Source: Ceratobasidium sp. AG-K
Lineage: Eukaryota > Basidiomycota > Agaricomycetes > Cantharellales > Ceratobasidiaceae
Reading direction: 5' to 3'
NCBI GenBank assembly: GCA_037039685.1
Contig: JAWNGF010000010.1
Coordinates: 868,001-932,000 of the forward strand
Length of the DNA stretch: 64,000 bases
The notes beneath the pieces were generated by a model. That model saw nothing but the letters and a program-made list of their open reading frames with translations. It made no database searches and was not told the DNA's origin. This document shows, one piece after another, positions 23,197 to 34,357 of the stretch. Numbering within the stretch: the first letter of the stretch is position 1; each line of letters opens with the position of its first letter. The translations under genes were made by a program, and so were the position numbers.

Positions 23197-23611
23197 TGTC
23201 CCGACTTGGGTCAATTAGGTATATATAAGGTTAAGGGGTTCGACTTAGACAAGTCTTTGAACCCAAGGAGTAGCAATGAGTAAGAGGATGTATTGTGCAA
23301 GTCCTAGTGGAGAGGAGGTCAAGCCTTGTCGTTAACCGGCTTGACCTCTGGGTTTATATACATGAGGGAACCGTGCCACGTCATCATCTATCAGTGTGGG
23401 AAAGCCGAGTACAACCGATGCTAAGCAAGATAAGAGACATGACTTGACATTCTGGAAGTTCCGGAAGCACCACCAATATCAAAAGGAAAGACAAATTCAT
23501 CACATGATACAAGTATAAGCGCTAGAAGACATTTGTACCAAAAAAGGAAAGTGTTCGGAAAAAAAGATATAAAATCGGAATAAAATGTCTGAGCTTAGTC
23601 AGCTCATGACA
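23197..23611 (-). repeat. 5' LTR of gypsy A1
   Basis: 415 bp and nearly identical to the 3' LTR. In sense orientation a TATA box (TATATAAA, 23360-23353) should place transcription start about 25-35 bp downstream. The leader between here and gag is about 1.3 kb. Confidence 0.95.
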
Positions 23612-24360
23612 CACACTGTCTTGAGAGAATTGGACCACTGATTCTACAGGCTGTAACACTAATGATGTCTGATTTTTATCAAGTCCTATGAGCTGAGCCA
23701 GGCCATCAATGGCAAGGGGCTCCTGGACACAGAGGACCATGTGCAAGACAAGCCACATGCATGCTATCTCTTTTGCCTCCAAGTTAGGCTTGTTGAACAC
23801 CTCTGTCAGGATAGCTGTATATAGCTTGTTGATTTCTGTATGCATCAGTGTCAAATGGCACATCATGGCTAGCACCAACTCCAGCTGCTCTCAAGGATCC
23901 ATGCTTCGTTGGATGTATTAGACCAGAGTTGCCGCATAGATGAACAGCTTGCCCAACCACTGGACCAGCTGCTTGATCTTGGATGAGTTTGGTGATATGG
24001 ACACAAGCTCCTCCTTGAGATAGTGCATGATGTCAGCCTGGACCATGGACTCCTCAATGTCATGCAGGTACATGACAGAGCAGGTGCTTTTGCTCTTGGA
24101 TTGCATTTTCTTGGATATCTCTGGCTTGGGTTGACTGGTAACAAAGAACTTGAGGGGAAGGTCAATTGCAAACTGAAACAGAATGTCAAGGATAAGCTTG
24201 TTACTGGATTTGTCATTGCATTCATCAAGTGCATCTATCACCATGATGAGATTGTTTGGTATGGCTTCCTTCACCTTTGCCAGGGGCTCCTTAAGCAGGA
24301 GTTCAAACTGTGTTTGGACCATTTTGGAGCCAATATCTGGATCATGGCCTAGCACGTTGC
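23612..24360 (-). pseudogene. NLR pseudogene, segment 3: NACHT domain after Walker B
   Basis: This aligns with the intact gene from LGHDPDIGSKMVQTQFELLL through Walker B (LIMVIDALDECND) to YTAILTEVFNKPNLEAKEIA. Several codons are damaged (for example a frameshift/stop near 23920). It is bounded by the A1 duplication CACAC (23612-23616) and by GTTGC (24356-24360), the duplication of the family C solo LTR. Confidence 0.9.
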
Positions 24361-24652
24361 TGTTGCAACCTGCTAATGCCTATGGTTGACAACTTCTAAT
24401 GGCCTTTGAGATGTGAGAACTATATGTGATAAGTCTTCTAAGACTCTATCACTAAGGTGGATGAACGCTAGTCTCGTCAGTACAAGTCACTAGCTCCTAA
24501 GTCCAAGTGGCTGCGCTAAAGGCTAAGTAGCCAAGTGCCTCTGTTCACACTTCAGGGAGAGTTGACGAGGCAAAGCAAGCTGAGGATGACCATGCTTGCA
24601 AGCCAGTATATACAGTGCTGCAAAAAATCAATCACAAAAACCATGTGCAGGT

Positions 24653-25921
24653 TGTTATGGTTCAGTGTAAATATATCCTAAAGTATAGAATATACTTTGT
24701 CTGTATCACAACTTTATGGGGCCAGAGGGTAAAGTAAACTTTACTAGATCCTCAGAGGGCACTAATATGCTGTTACTAACAGTATTTGTTACTAAAGACA
24801 ATATATCTTTCTTAACTGTAGAGGTACACTTAAGCTACAACTGTTTGAGCAATGCTACAAGGCAAGGTTCCCTATGAGTTGTATTTAAGATATCCCCCCT
24901 GATTGCTAGAATCAAGTTAATACTTAATATACTTCTCTAACACAAGTATCTGTAGTGCAGTGCTTAGTGCTTACTGTAGAACTCTTAAAGTTATCTCAAC
25001 CTCAACTGCAACTTAATTGGAGTTAAACTCAACAATTAAGGAGTGTTATTGGGAGAACTGCTTTAGGTCTTAGAATAAGCTGTAAAGCTGTCACACAAGT
25101 GATAAACTTGGTAAAGATGTATTGAAAGTAAATTGAGAGGTGTTCTCTGGAGGCTCTCAGAGGCCAGTTTATATACCTTAGAGTGCACAGGTATGAATAC
25201 TCAAGTGCACATATTCTAACTAGAATTTCCAGGCCACTAGGTAGTGTGGAGTAGCCTAAGAATAGCTCTGTAGCTATAGTTAGATCATGCAGTGCTGCTC
25301 AAAGTACATATTAAAGGTACAAACTCCATACATAGTGTGGCTATGCACGTGGCCGTTCTGCAAGAGATTTCCAGAACACAGAAACTACTAAATAGAGACT
25401 ATCTACAAAAATAGAGCAAGGCAGTGCGACTCCAACGCAAGTCTGATCGTGGAATTCCATGCAGTAGTTGTGGAGATATGCTGTGTTCAAAGTATGGATC
25501 ATGTGGCTATTGATATTTGAACACTGATAAGAGAATATCTCCAAAGCCGCTGTACGGAAATACATGAAACTCCGCCAATACATGTGCAAGGCTGTGCGTT
25601 AGTGAGCGCAACAGAAATCAAGTTGATTGGTTTGGCAAGTCAGACAATATACCAGAAATACTTGTATTTCACAAAGCTACAAATTGATTAAAGTTAAACA
25701 ATTTGTAACTTAATGAATTCCAAGTCGTTCAAGTTTCTGAAGGTCACGACTGATAGAAAAACATCAGAAGTATCGATTCGCATTCTCGTATATATAATGC
25801 AAGTCAAATCACATTCGTTACAGGCAATACAAAACAAGACATATTTTGTACATTTTCCAATCCTTGGGTATAGTGAGTTTAGACTAAGTATAGATACCAA
25901 TGGAAGTCAGTATCCATAACA
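24653..25921. mobile_element. Solo LTR-like element X
   Basis: A 1,269-bp element that begins TGTTATGG and ends CCATAACA, flanked by a perfect 5-bp duplication CAGGT (24648-24652 and 25922-25926). It sits in the left inverted repeat region of the Tc1 element. No ORF looks coding. The TG...CA ends plus a 5-bp duplication indicate an LTR. Its last 16 bp match element Y, so the two belong to related families whose internal parts are not present in the window. Confidence 0.8.
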
Positions 25922-26347
25922 CAGGTAGTGCAGGCCAGCTGGGGAATGATGTGTTGGATTATGTCAGCCAGTTGCCATATGCAAGGTCACTGTGCTTTTT
26001 GGCTACCAAATGAGTCATGTTTGGCCTTGTTTGGATCTGTGGTTGGGGAGAAATGCAACATCTGGCAAAAAGGTTTTTGCAATCAATTGTTTGCAAGGCA
26101 TACATGGATAACAAAGTCAGACAAAATCAGTAGTTAATGGACCCCCCCTTAGCCTTGATCACCTCCCTCATCCTATTAGGCATGCTGCTGATCAGATTCT
26201 GACACAGCTCTGGCTCCACCTTCTCCCACTCCACCTGAAACCTTTCCCACAGCTCCAAAACCCCCCTTGGAGGATGTTCATGCTCCCCCAGCCTCCTTTT
26301 GATGATGCCCCATAAGTTTTCAATTGGATTGAGATTTGGGGAGTTGG

Positions 26348-26796
26348 TGTTGTGAGCCAGCTCTCTCCATCAGACTTGTCTTGCGCCTTGCCTGTCTGCT
26401 CTTGTGTTCTGTGTGTCTTTTCCTGTGCCACGTTGCCACATTCTTGTGGTTGTTCTGTTACTTTGTGTAATGCAGCTGCGCTTTGTACAAGACAAGTCTG
26501 CCTGCACAGTATGACCCACTTGGACGCTCCTGACTGGTTTGTATGTGTGACTCTTGTGGCAGGGTCTTGTATGATTTGGTCTCTTTCTGAATATATATAG
26601 AGGACTGGCAAGCCTGGTAACACCAGCTTGTTTTGTCTTGTCAAACATTCCCTCTGAGTGACACTTTGAACCACCCCTACCCTCAAGAGTCTACAGCCAC
26701 TTAAGTGTGGTGTGATTCAAGAGGTATCTCAGGTCTTAGTGCTGTCCACTCTCTCTTGTGGTTTGTCTCATAGCCACCAAGAAGAAGCTTACAACA
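26348..26796. mobile_element. Solo LTR of gypsy family B in the Tc1 transposase
   Basis: A 449-bp LTR (TGTTGTGAGC ... GCTTACAACA) similar to the B1 LTRs at 47023-47479 and 60971-61427. The duplication GTTGG flanks it (26343-26347 and 26797-26801). Removing it restores the transposase motif WPSN-SPNLNPIENLW. Confidence 0.92.
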
Positions 26797-27412
26797 GTTG
26801 GAAGGCCATTCCATGACCTCAAAACCATTGTCAGCTAGCCAATTTGTTGCCAATTTGGACTTGTGAGCAGGAGAATTGTCCTGTTGGAAGATAATGTCTT
26901 CCACCTCCTTCCCATAATACTCCAAAGTCTGCATCAACTCATCCTCCAAAATCTCCACATAGACCTCCTTGGTAACTGTGTCTTCAATCTTGGTAGCATA
27001 GCCAGGCCCATCCCAACAAAAACAGCCCCAAATCTGAATAGACCCTCCACCTGAGTGAGCTGTGGGCTGGATAGCTGCATCACTAAGCTCCTGGCCAGGC
27101 CTAATCCACACCCATTGTTGGCCATCTGACCCTAGGCAGTTGATTTTGGTCTCATCTGACCACATGACCCCTTTCCAGTCCTCAACAGTCCAGTGACAGT
27201 GGGCACAAGCAAAGGATAGTTGAGCGTTGCAGATATGTTTAGGGTGTTTGGGCTTTGTAACCTTCTTTTTGGCCTTGAAACCAGCATCCTTGAGTGTCTG
27301 GCGGACAGTTTCATGGCTAAGAGTGTGCCCCTCAGCTGTCCTGTATGTCCTAGCCACATAGGAAGCAGTAGCAGAGTTGCCATTGGTGACAGAGCAAACC
27401 AGGTGGTGAGCT

Positions 27413-27827
27413 TGTCATGAGCTGACTAAGCTCAGACATTTAATTCTGATTTTATATCTTTTTTTCCGAACACTTTCCTTTTTTGGTACAAATGTCCTCT
27501 GGCGCTTAAATTGTATCATGTGATGTATTTGTCTTTTCATTTGATATTAGTGATGCTTCCGGAACTTCCAGAATGTTGAGTCATATCTCTTATCTCGCTT
27601 ATCATTGGTCGTACTTGGTTTTCCCACACTGATAAATGATGATGTGGCACTGATCCCTCATGTATATAAACCCAGAGGTCAAGCCGGTTAACGACAAGGC
27701 TTGACCTCCTCTCCACTAGGACTTGCCCAATTAAATCTTCTTACTCATCACCACTCCTTGGGTTCAAAGACTTGTCTAAGTCGAACCCCTTAACCTTATA
27801 TACACCTAATTGACCCAAGTCGGGACA
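27413..27827 (+). repeat. 5' LTR of gypsy A2
   Basis: 415 bp, TGTCATGAGC ... GTCGGGACA. It is nearly identical to the 3' LTR at 33943-34357. Confidence 0.95.
27663..27670 (+). promoter_or_regulatory. TATA box in A2 5' LTR
   Basis: TATATAAA. No ATG occurs between this box and the gag start at 29147. Confidence 0.6.
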
Positions 27828-28310
27828 TTAGGTCAAGCCTTTCTAAGCATCGGCCATAAGCCCCTGCTCTTCCATTAAGTAGATAGAACGTACACGGGAA
27901 AACGGGCATAGTACAACGAACGAAGAGCTATACTTGATATAGACCAGTAGTTCCACGTCGCTATACGCTGTCAGTGAACCCAATCGTTATCCTCTTTCGG
28001 GTCATAGCAGCTTTAGTCAGCTAAATACACCCTTACTCTGTCATACACTGTCGCTATCACGCCCGCCCAAGGCTGTTGATAACTGATAAGATCAGAAAAG
28101 GAGTATAAAAAGCAAAAGCTTAGCGTCTAGCACCCTTCACATCCAAATCAACATCTCGAGGAAGCCAGATCCTCTCAAGCAAAAACTGGAAAGTGGTCGG
28201 AGCACCACCCAAGTTAACACTCTCATCCATCAAGAACCACATCCACTCGTCGTTTCCACTAGTACGCACTAAAAAAGGACTAATTAGTAACTAACTAATT
28301 AACCTTAAAA
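27828..28310 (+). other. A2 untranslated leader, first part
   Basis: 483 bp between the LTR and leader ORF1. No ATG is present. A candidate short intron lies at about 28262-28310 (donor GTACGC, branch-like CTAAC repeats, acceptor AAAAG). No standard TGG-type primer binding site is evident next to the LTR (ttaggtcaagcc), so priming may be unusual. Confidence 0.5.
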
Positions 28311-28925
28311 GTGTTTCCCGCATTTTTTAGCCTCTGTGAAGCAGTCTTTAGACTTAAGGACTTTGTACTTGATCTAGACACCAAAGTCGACGAATTGAAT
28401 AGTCAAATTGAAGTACTGGAAGAGGATCAAGTCGAACAAGCAGAGGATCTAAGGGTTGAACGTACTCGAAACGACAAAAACTACAATCAACTCAAAGCCG
28501 ATTATCAATCTCTTCATTCAAGGCTCGAGTTCGTCGAAATTAACCTCGACAACACAAACAAGCAACAAGCCGATCAAGTTCGTGTCCAAAGCATAAATCT
28601 AGCTGACACCAATATCAAAGTCGAGCGCTTACAAGAACAAACCCGTGTGTTGATCGAAAATTGCGACCAACTTATTAAAATCCAAGAAAAACACACTCGA
28701 AAGGTCGAAACCCTCATCAACAACAACAAACGACAGTGGCGCACTATCAAAACCCTTAAAGACAAAATCAAGGGAAAATACTGTCATCTTGCAGCAGAAG
28801 TGCGTATCCCTATTAACCAGGATTACTGCCTTCTAAATCACCTCAATTCTATCGCACCCAATCCTTTTCAGTGGGACCAAGACCTCGACTCACACAGGAA
28901 CAACACAGGGAACAGCTTAGACTAG
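28311..28925 (+). CDS. A2 leader ORF1, coiled-coil type, no AUG
   Basis: The counterpart of A1 22101-22715: 204 codons, no Met codon, and coiled-coil pattern conserved. About ten residues differ from A1. It remains open although gag and pol of this copy have gained stops. Function unknown. Confidence 0.45.
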   Translation: MFPAFFSLCEAVFRLKDFVLDLDTKVDELNSQIEVLEEDQVEQAEDLRVERTRNDKNYNQLKADYQSLHSRLEFVEINLDNTNKQQADQVRVQSINLADTNIKVERLQEQTRVLIENCDQLIKIQEKHTRKVETLINNNKRQWRTIKTLKDKIKGKYCHLAAEVRIPINQDYCLLNHLNSIAPNPFQWDQDLDSHRNNTGNSLD

Positions 28926-29122
28926 AGTCCCTAACACTCTTTATTGAAGACGTTCATCGTAACTACATATACAAACAGTACGACGAACTAGGAGTAATCA
29001 ACGCGTTGTTTCTGGAGGACGAAAATCTTGAACTGATATTTTTGAGGAGTTTGCGCATCATTAAAGATACAAGGGTTTGGAGAAGAATTTGTAACATTTT
29101 GTACAGCCTTGGATCTCAATAA
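28871..29122 (+). CDS. A2 leader ORF2, no AUG
   Basis: The counterpart of A1 21904-22155: 83 codons, -1 frame relative to ORF1, same frame as gag, ending TAA 24 nt before the gag ATG. There are no ATGs in any frame across it. Confidence 0.45.
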   Translation: MGPRPRLTQEQHREQLRLESLTLFIEDVHRNYIYKQYDELGVINALFLEDENLELIFLRSLRIIKDTRVWRRICNILYSLGSQ

Positions 29123-29146
29123 ATCTACCTTTTTCCCCGCTCCAAT

Positions 29147-30498
29147 ATGTCAAGAGCTCCATCACCTGGTCAAGGGGGATTTACCCAAATTTCAGCAACA
29201 TCTGGACCCGATGTAGTTGCACAGGCAATCAATGCCTTAATAGACAAAGTGCGAAAAATTAACGGTCACATTAATGCCTTAAATGGCATCACCTCTACCC
29301 TAGAATTGGGAATCAACAATAACATTGCAGATATTCATGCAATTCAAAATCAAACCGCACAAATCGCACCCCTTCACCAATTAATGAATGCGGTATCTCA
29401 ATCACTTGCAAACATGGGTGCAACACCCTCTACCACCGCATCAACAACCACCCAGGATACAAACTCAAGATGCATCCCCCAGAGGAATTCTCTGGAGATG
29501 TAGATAAATTCAATGAGTTTAAGTTGCAATGTACTCTGTACATAAACCACACATCCCCACAGGCAACCACAGAACAAAAAATCACTTATATCATGGGTTA
29601 TTGCAAGGGGCCTGCCTATGTATGGATGCAACCTGGAATTGATGTGGACACGGCAAGGAGGGGAGCAACAACTTGGCTACACAACATGGATGAATTCTGG
29701 AATGAAATGCAAGCTAGGTTTGGCGATGTTCACAAAATCGACCGATATAGACAATTATACAAGAAGTTGATCCAGAAGAACTCTGTCCAAGATTATCTAC
29801 AAGACTTTGTCACTTATTCATCGGTACTTGGGTACACCAATCAAGTACTTCGTGATGATTTCTATGACGGTCTTAAGGATGAAATCAAGATGGCCATGGT
29901 GTCACAGAACTTTAAACCCCACGAAGCAACAAGGACATTCAACCAAGTTCGCGAAAGAGCCTTGGAAATTGACTCCACAATGAATGCCATTAATGCACCA
30001 AAGAAGTCGCAAAGCCCACAAACCAGTATCTTGAAACAACCCACTTCTAAGACAACCCCAAGCACTGCAAACACCTCACTGGGTCAAAGATTCAATGTAA
30101 ACGATTGAGTCTTTATGTCAAAACCTACAGGGGGGGTGCAATACGGCAAAATCTCAAGCATTAACCAAAACGCCAAGGGCCGTCCAGTTCCACAGATCTC
30201 CTGGGATGATGGGACAAAAGGAAATGTCCCTTTTGGAGCAATTCAAAGAGACACCCGAACCAGTAACCTCAACACTCCTACCATCCAAACACCCAAACCG
30301 TCCACTCCCGCCAAAGACCCTAATGCAATGGATCTTGATGGAAAAGGAAAAGGACCAATGATTTGCTTCACCTGCGGCGGCAAGGGACACTCAGCAAGAG
30401 TCTGTCCTTCCAAGAACACAGCTTCAGGGTTTGAAGCCCAGATTGAAGAAATCTCTTCAGACATTGAATCGGGAAAAGACGTCACCAAGGCTTATTAA
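29147..30498 (+). pseudogene. A2 gag, disrupted
   Basis: Homologous throughout to A1 gag. A single C is missing near 29453 (A1 has four Cs in ACCACCCC), which shifts the frame. A TGA at 30106-30108 replaces the CGA of A1 (NVND-R-VFMSK). The CCHC knuckle CFTCGGKGHSARVC is intact near the 3' end. The frameshift heptamer GGGAAAA is kept at 30471-30477, but the long stem has one mismatch relative to A1. Confidence 0.93.
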
Positions 30499-30533
30499 GG
30501 AGCCAAGTACTCGGTGATATACTAGCTAGTAAT

Positions 30534-33500
30534 ATGGATAACCTAGAAATCATGTCAATATCAAATGAAAACCAATTATACCTTGATTTCACCACTCATC
30601 CACTAGCTATGGCTCCTGGTTCTAAATCAGTTAACAGATCAAAAAGATTCTCTGGACAAGCACTCCTTGACTGCGGCGCAACCTCCTGTTTCATCAACCC
30701 TTCCCTAGCAAAAGAGGCAAACCTTCCCCTTTTCCAACACGAAAAGCCCAAGACTCTGCGAGTTATAGACGGACGAGAAGTCTCGTCAGGGAAAGTCACT
30801 CACTATACCAAATTTAAACTTGTCATGGGAACACATTCCAGCAAAATAGAATGTCATGTCACAAACATTGGAAGACACCCTATCGTACTTGGGATGTCAT
30901 GGCTCAAGAAACATAACCCACAAATTAATTGGAAAAATAGGACAATTGCATACACAAGCGAATTCTGCTCAAAGAACTGCCTAGAAGTCCCATCTACACT
31001 CCAAATCGCAGCAGAAACTACATTACCAGAGGAATACAAAGAGTTCGCAGATGTGTTTGACGAGTCCAGATTGGAAGAACTCCCACCTCACAGGCCAACG
31101 GACATTACACTCGACCTCCTACCAGAAGCTAAACTAAAGCATGGCCCTATTTACAAAACATCCCCAGCTGAAGACAAAGAAATGAAGAAAGTACTAGAAA
31201 CCCTTATCTGAAGGGGACACATTCAGATTTCTAAGTCTCCTTTGGCTTCCCCGGTTCTGTTTGTCAAAAAACCACATCCAGAAGATCCAAACAACCCAGA
31301 ATTACGCTTTTGCGTTGACTACAGATATGTGAACTTGCTGTGCAAATTCAACGCAAGTGGAATACCTCTATTAGACCAATGGTTAAGAGCCCTGGAAGGA
31401 TTTGTCATTGGCACCACTCTAGACTTGGCACAAGGATTCCATCAAACCCGAATAGCAGCAGGCCATGAATGGAAAACAGCATTCAAAACTCAATACGGCA
31501 TGTACGAATGGAAAGTCATGCCCTTCGGTCTCAAAAACGCCCCATCAAGCTACCAGTCCCTAATGAACTCTATATTCAGGGACATTATGGGGGTTTTCGT
31601 ACTCGTATACATTGATGATATCTTTGTTTTTTCCAAACGAGTCGAAGATCATCCAGGACACGTGAAAGAGGTGCTAAGAAGACTAAGGGAACACATGCTG
31701 ATTGCAAAATTGAGGAAATGCAAGTTTCACCAAACCAAACTGGACTGGGTAGGATTGGTCATTTCCAATAAAGGAATCAAAACGGATCAGGAAAAGGTCA
31801 CGGCGGCTATGAATTGGAAAGCTCCCAAAAATGTCAAACAAGTTCAAGAATTCCTAGGATTCGTCAATTTCTATCGAAGATTCATTCAAGACTTTGCTGG
31901 CAAAGCCAGACCTCTGTACAACCTACTCAAGAAAGATCAAAAGTGGCAGTGGACAAGCAAAGAACAAGAGGCCATGAATGCACTAAAAGAAGCTCTTAAA
32001 GTGGCACCTGTAATGATGCAGCCCGACCAGAATAAAGAATTTTTCCTCGAGACAGATGCGTCGGGATTTGCCACAGGAGCAGTTTTATCTCAGAAGGATG
32101 AAGAAGGGAAATTACACCCTGTAGCTTTTCTTTCTAAATCGCTAAATCCGGCTGAGCAAAACTATGACATCTTTGACAAAGAACTATTGGCAATCATTAG
32201 AGCCTTCAAAGAATGGCGGCACTTACTCCAAGGCACAGAAAAAGCCATTCAAGTGATAACTGATCACAAAAATTTGGAATACTTCTCATCATCCAAACAA
32301 TTGAACCAACGCCAAATCCGCTGGATGAATTTCTTGGTGGACTTCAACTTCCAAATCCTATACAGGCCTGGAAGCCAAAACAAAAAAGCAGACATTCTCT
32401 TGAGGCGATATGACCTAGAACCTTTGGGGGGGGTAGAGAACCAAGTTCTCCTCAAACCAGACATTTTTATTTCGGCTATTACCCCTGACCAGGAGATTAA
32501 CAATCTAATCAGAGAAGCAATCCTTGAAGATCCCAGATTAGAGGAAGCCCACAATAAGCTGAGAAACGGAGAAAAAGTCAAAGATTGGGAATACAGAGAA
32601 GGACTCCTAATGTTCAAAGGAAAGATCTTTGTCCCCAAGGATGAAACCATCAGAAACCTGATATTGGAATCGCGCCATGACAATATTACAGCTGGGCATC
32701 CTGGACAAGCAAGAACATTGGAATTGGTTTCCAGAACTTACTACTGGCCAACCATGAAGAAATTTGTTAACTCTTATGTGTCACACTGCAAAACATGCAT
32801 TTGAGTTAAACCATCAAACCAACTTCCCACAGGATTACTGCATCCTTTACATATTCCTGAGAGACCTTGGGAAGAGATCTCCTATGACATGATTGTAGGG
32901 CTCCCAGAATCAGAAGGATATGACGCAATCTTAACAGTAGTAGATTGGTTCTCCAAGATGGCACACTATCTCCCTTGCAAATCAACGGCCACAGCAGTAG
33001 ACATAGCCAATATTTTTGTTGCAAACATTTGGAAACTTCATGGCACTCCAAAGGCAACAGTCTCGGATAGAGGATCCACTTTCAACTCAAAGTTCATTAG
33101 GCATCTGTACAAACGGTTGGACGTAAAACCTACCTTCAGCACAGCGTACCATCCAAGGACAGATGGACAGTCAGAACGGGCAAACCAAGTCGTTGAAATC
33201 TTTATCAGGGCTTTTGTCAACCATAGGCAAAACGACTGGGTGGCCCTGCTCCCTATGGCAGAATTTGCATACAACAATGGAATCCAAGCATCCACTGGCA
33301 AAACCCCTTTCCAAATCTGCCAAGGTTTCAACCCTAGAATGAACATCAGGGAAGAATCAGACTATACTGTTCCTGAAGCTGATGCCCATGCGGAATTCCT
33401 GTTGAAAGGATACGACGAAGTCAAAGCCGCCCTCATCCTAGCAAATCAGTCCTACAAACATTACTTTGATAAAGGAGCTAAAGAACCAGAAGAGATAAAC

Positions 33501-33932
33501 CCTGGAGATAAAGTCTGGCTTAATCATCAAAACATATCCACAGACAGACCTTCAGTAAAACTCTCTCACAAAGTTTTAGGCCCTTACAAGGTACTGGAAA
33601 AAGTAGGGACTCACGCCTTTAGACTGGAGTTACCAAAATCGATGAAAGTTCATCCTGTCTTCCATGTCATGCTGCTCAAGAAATTCCACTCTGATCCCCA
33701 CGGCCGCGAACCCGCTCAACCACCCCCTATTGTCACACAAGATGGAGAAGAAGAATGGGAGGTTGAAGAGATCCTTAATTCCAAGAAAATCCGCCGCCAG
33801 CTCCAGTATTACGTTAAGTGGAAAGGGTACTCTCATGCAGATAACTCCTGGCAGTCAAAGGAAGATCTCAAAAACGCTCCTGAACTAGTTGATAAATTTC
33901 ACAAACTCCATCCCACCGCGCCAGGCCCTTAG
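30534..33932 (+). pseudogene. A2 pol, disrupted by two TGA stops
   Basis: Collinear with A1 pol: protease DCGATSCF, RT YIDD, RNase H TDASGFATG, integrase and chromodomain are all recognisable. Stops at 31209-31211 and 32802-32804 are TGA where A1 has CGA (LIRRGH and CIRIKP contexts). Apart from these the reading frame is preserved, which fits a fairly recent insertion. The pol frame is open upstream to the gag overlap. Confidence 0.94.
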
Positions 33933-33942
33933 GAGGGGGTAA

Positions 33943-34357
33943 TGTCATGAGCTGACTAAGCTCAGACATTTAATTCTGATTTTATATCTTTTTTTCCGAA
34001 CACTTTCCTTTTTTGGTACAAATGTCCTCCGGCGCTTAACTTGTATCATGTGATGTATTTGTCTTTTCATTTGATATTAGTGATGCTTCCGGAACTTCCA
34101 GAATGTCGAGTCATATCTCTTATCTTGCTTATCATCGGTCGTACTCGGTTTTCCCACACTGATAAATGATGATGTGGCACTGATCCCTCATGTATATAAA
34201 CCCAGAGGTCAAGCCAGTTAACGACAAGGCTTGACCTCCTCTCCACTAGGACTTGCCCAATTAAATCATCTTACTCATCACCACTCCTTGGGTTCAAAGA
34301 CTTGTCTAAGTCGAACCCCTTAACCTTATATACACCTAATTGACCCAAGTCGGGACA
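33943..34357 (+). repeat. 3' LTR of gypsy A2
   Basis: 415 bp, preceded by the polypurine tract aggagggggtaa (33931-33942). Confidence 0.95.

Larger units (their letters stand above)
16668..23611 (-). mobile_element. Ty3/gypsy chromovirus element A1, full length, apparently intact
   Basis: A 6,944-bp LTR retrotransposon transcribed on the minus strand. Both LTRs are 415 bp (TGTC...GACA) and differ at about three positions. The 5-bp duplication CACAC flanks it (16663-16667 and 23612-23616) inside the NLR pseudogene. It carries a long AUG-poor leader with two extra open frames, then gag (450 aa) and pol (1,132 aa with a C-terminal chromodomain), with no internal stop in gag or pol. This is the only gypsy copy in the window that looks competent. 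Its nearest relative here is A2 (27413-34357). Confidence 0.95.
27413..34357 (+). mobile_element. Ty3/gypsy chromovirus element A2, full length, decayed
   Basis: A 6,945-bp copy of family A on the plus strand, flanked by GAGCT (27408-27412 and 34358-34362) inside the Tc1 transposase. The LTRs are 415 bp and differ at about eight positions, so it is older than A1. Gag and pol are interrupted by a 1-nt deletion and three TGA stops where A1 has CGA. Confidence 0.95.

Noticed and set aside
24653..25921. Element X as a DNA transposon because its ends are 8-bp inverted repeats
   Set aside because: TG...CA ends and a 5-bp duplication are typical of LTRs, whose ends are short inverted repeats.
29147..33932. 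Classical RIP (CpA to TpA) as the source of A2 mutations
   Set aside because: The nonsense changes seen against A1 are CGA to TGA, that is at CpG; TAA and TAG stops expected from CpA-type RIP are nearly absent.
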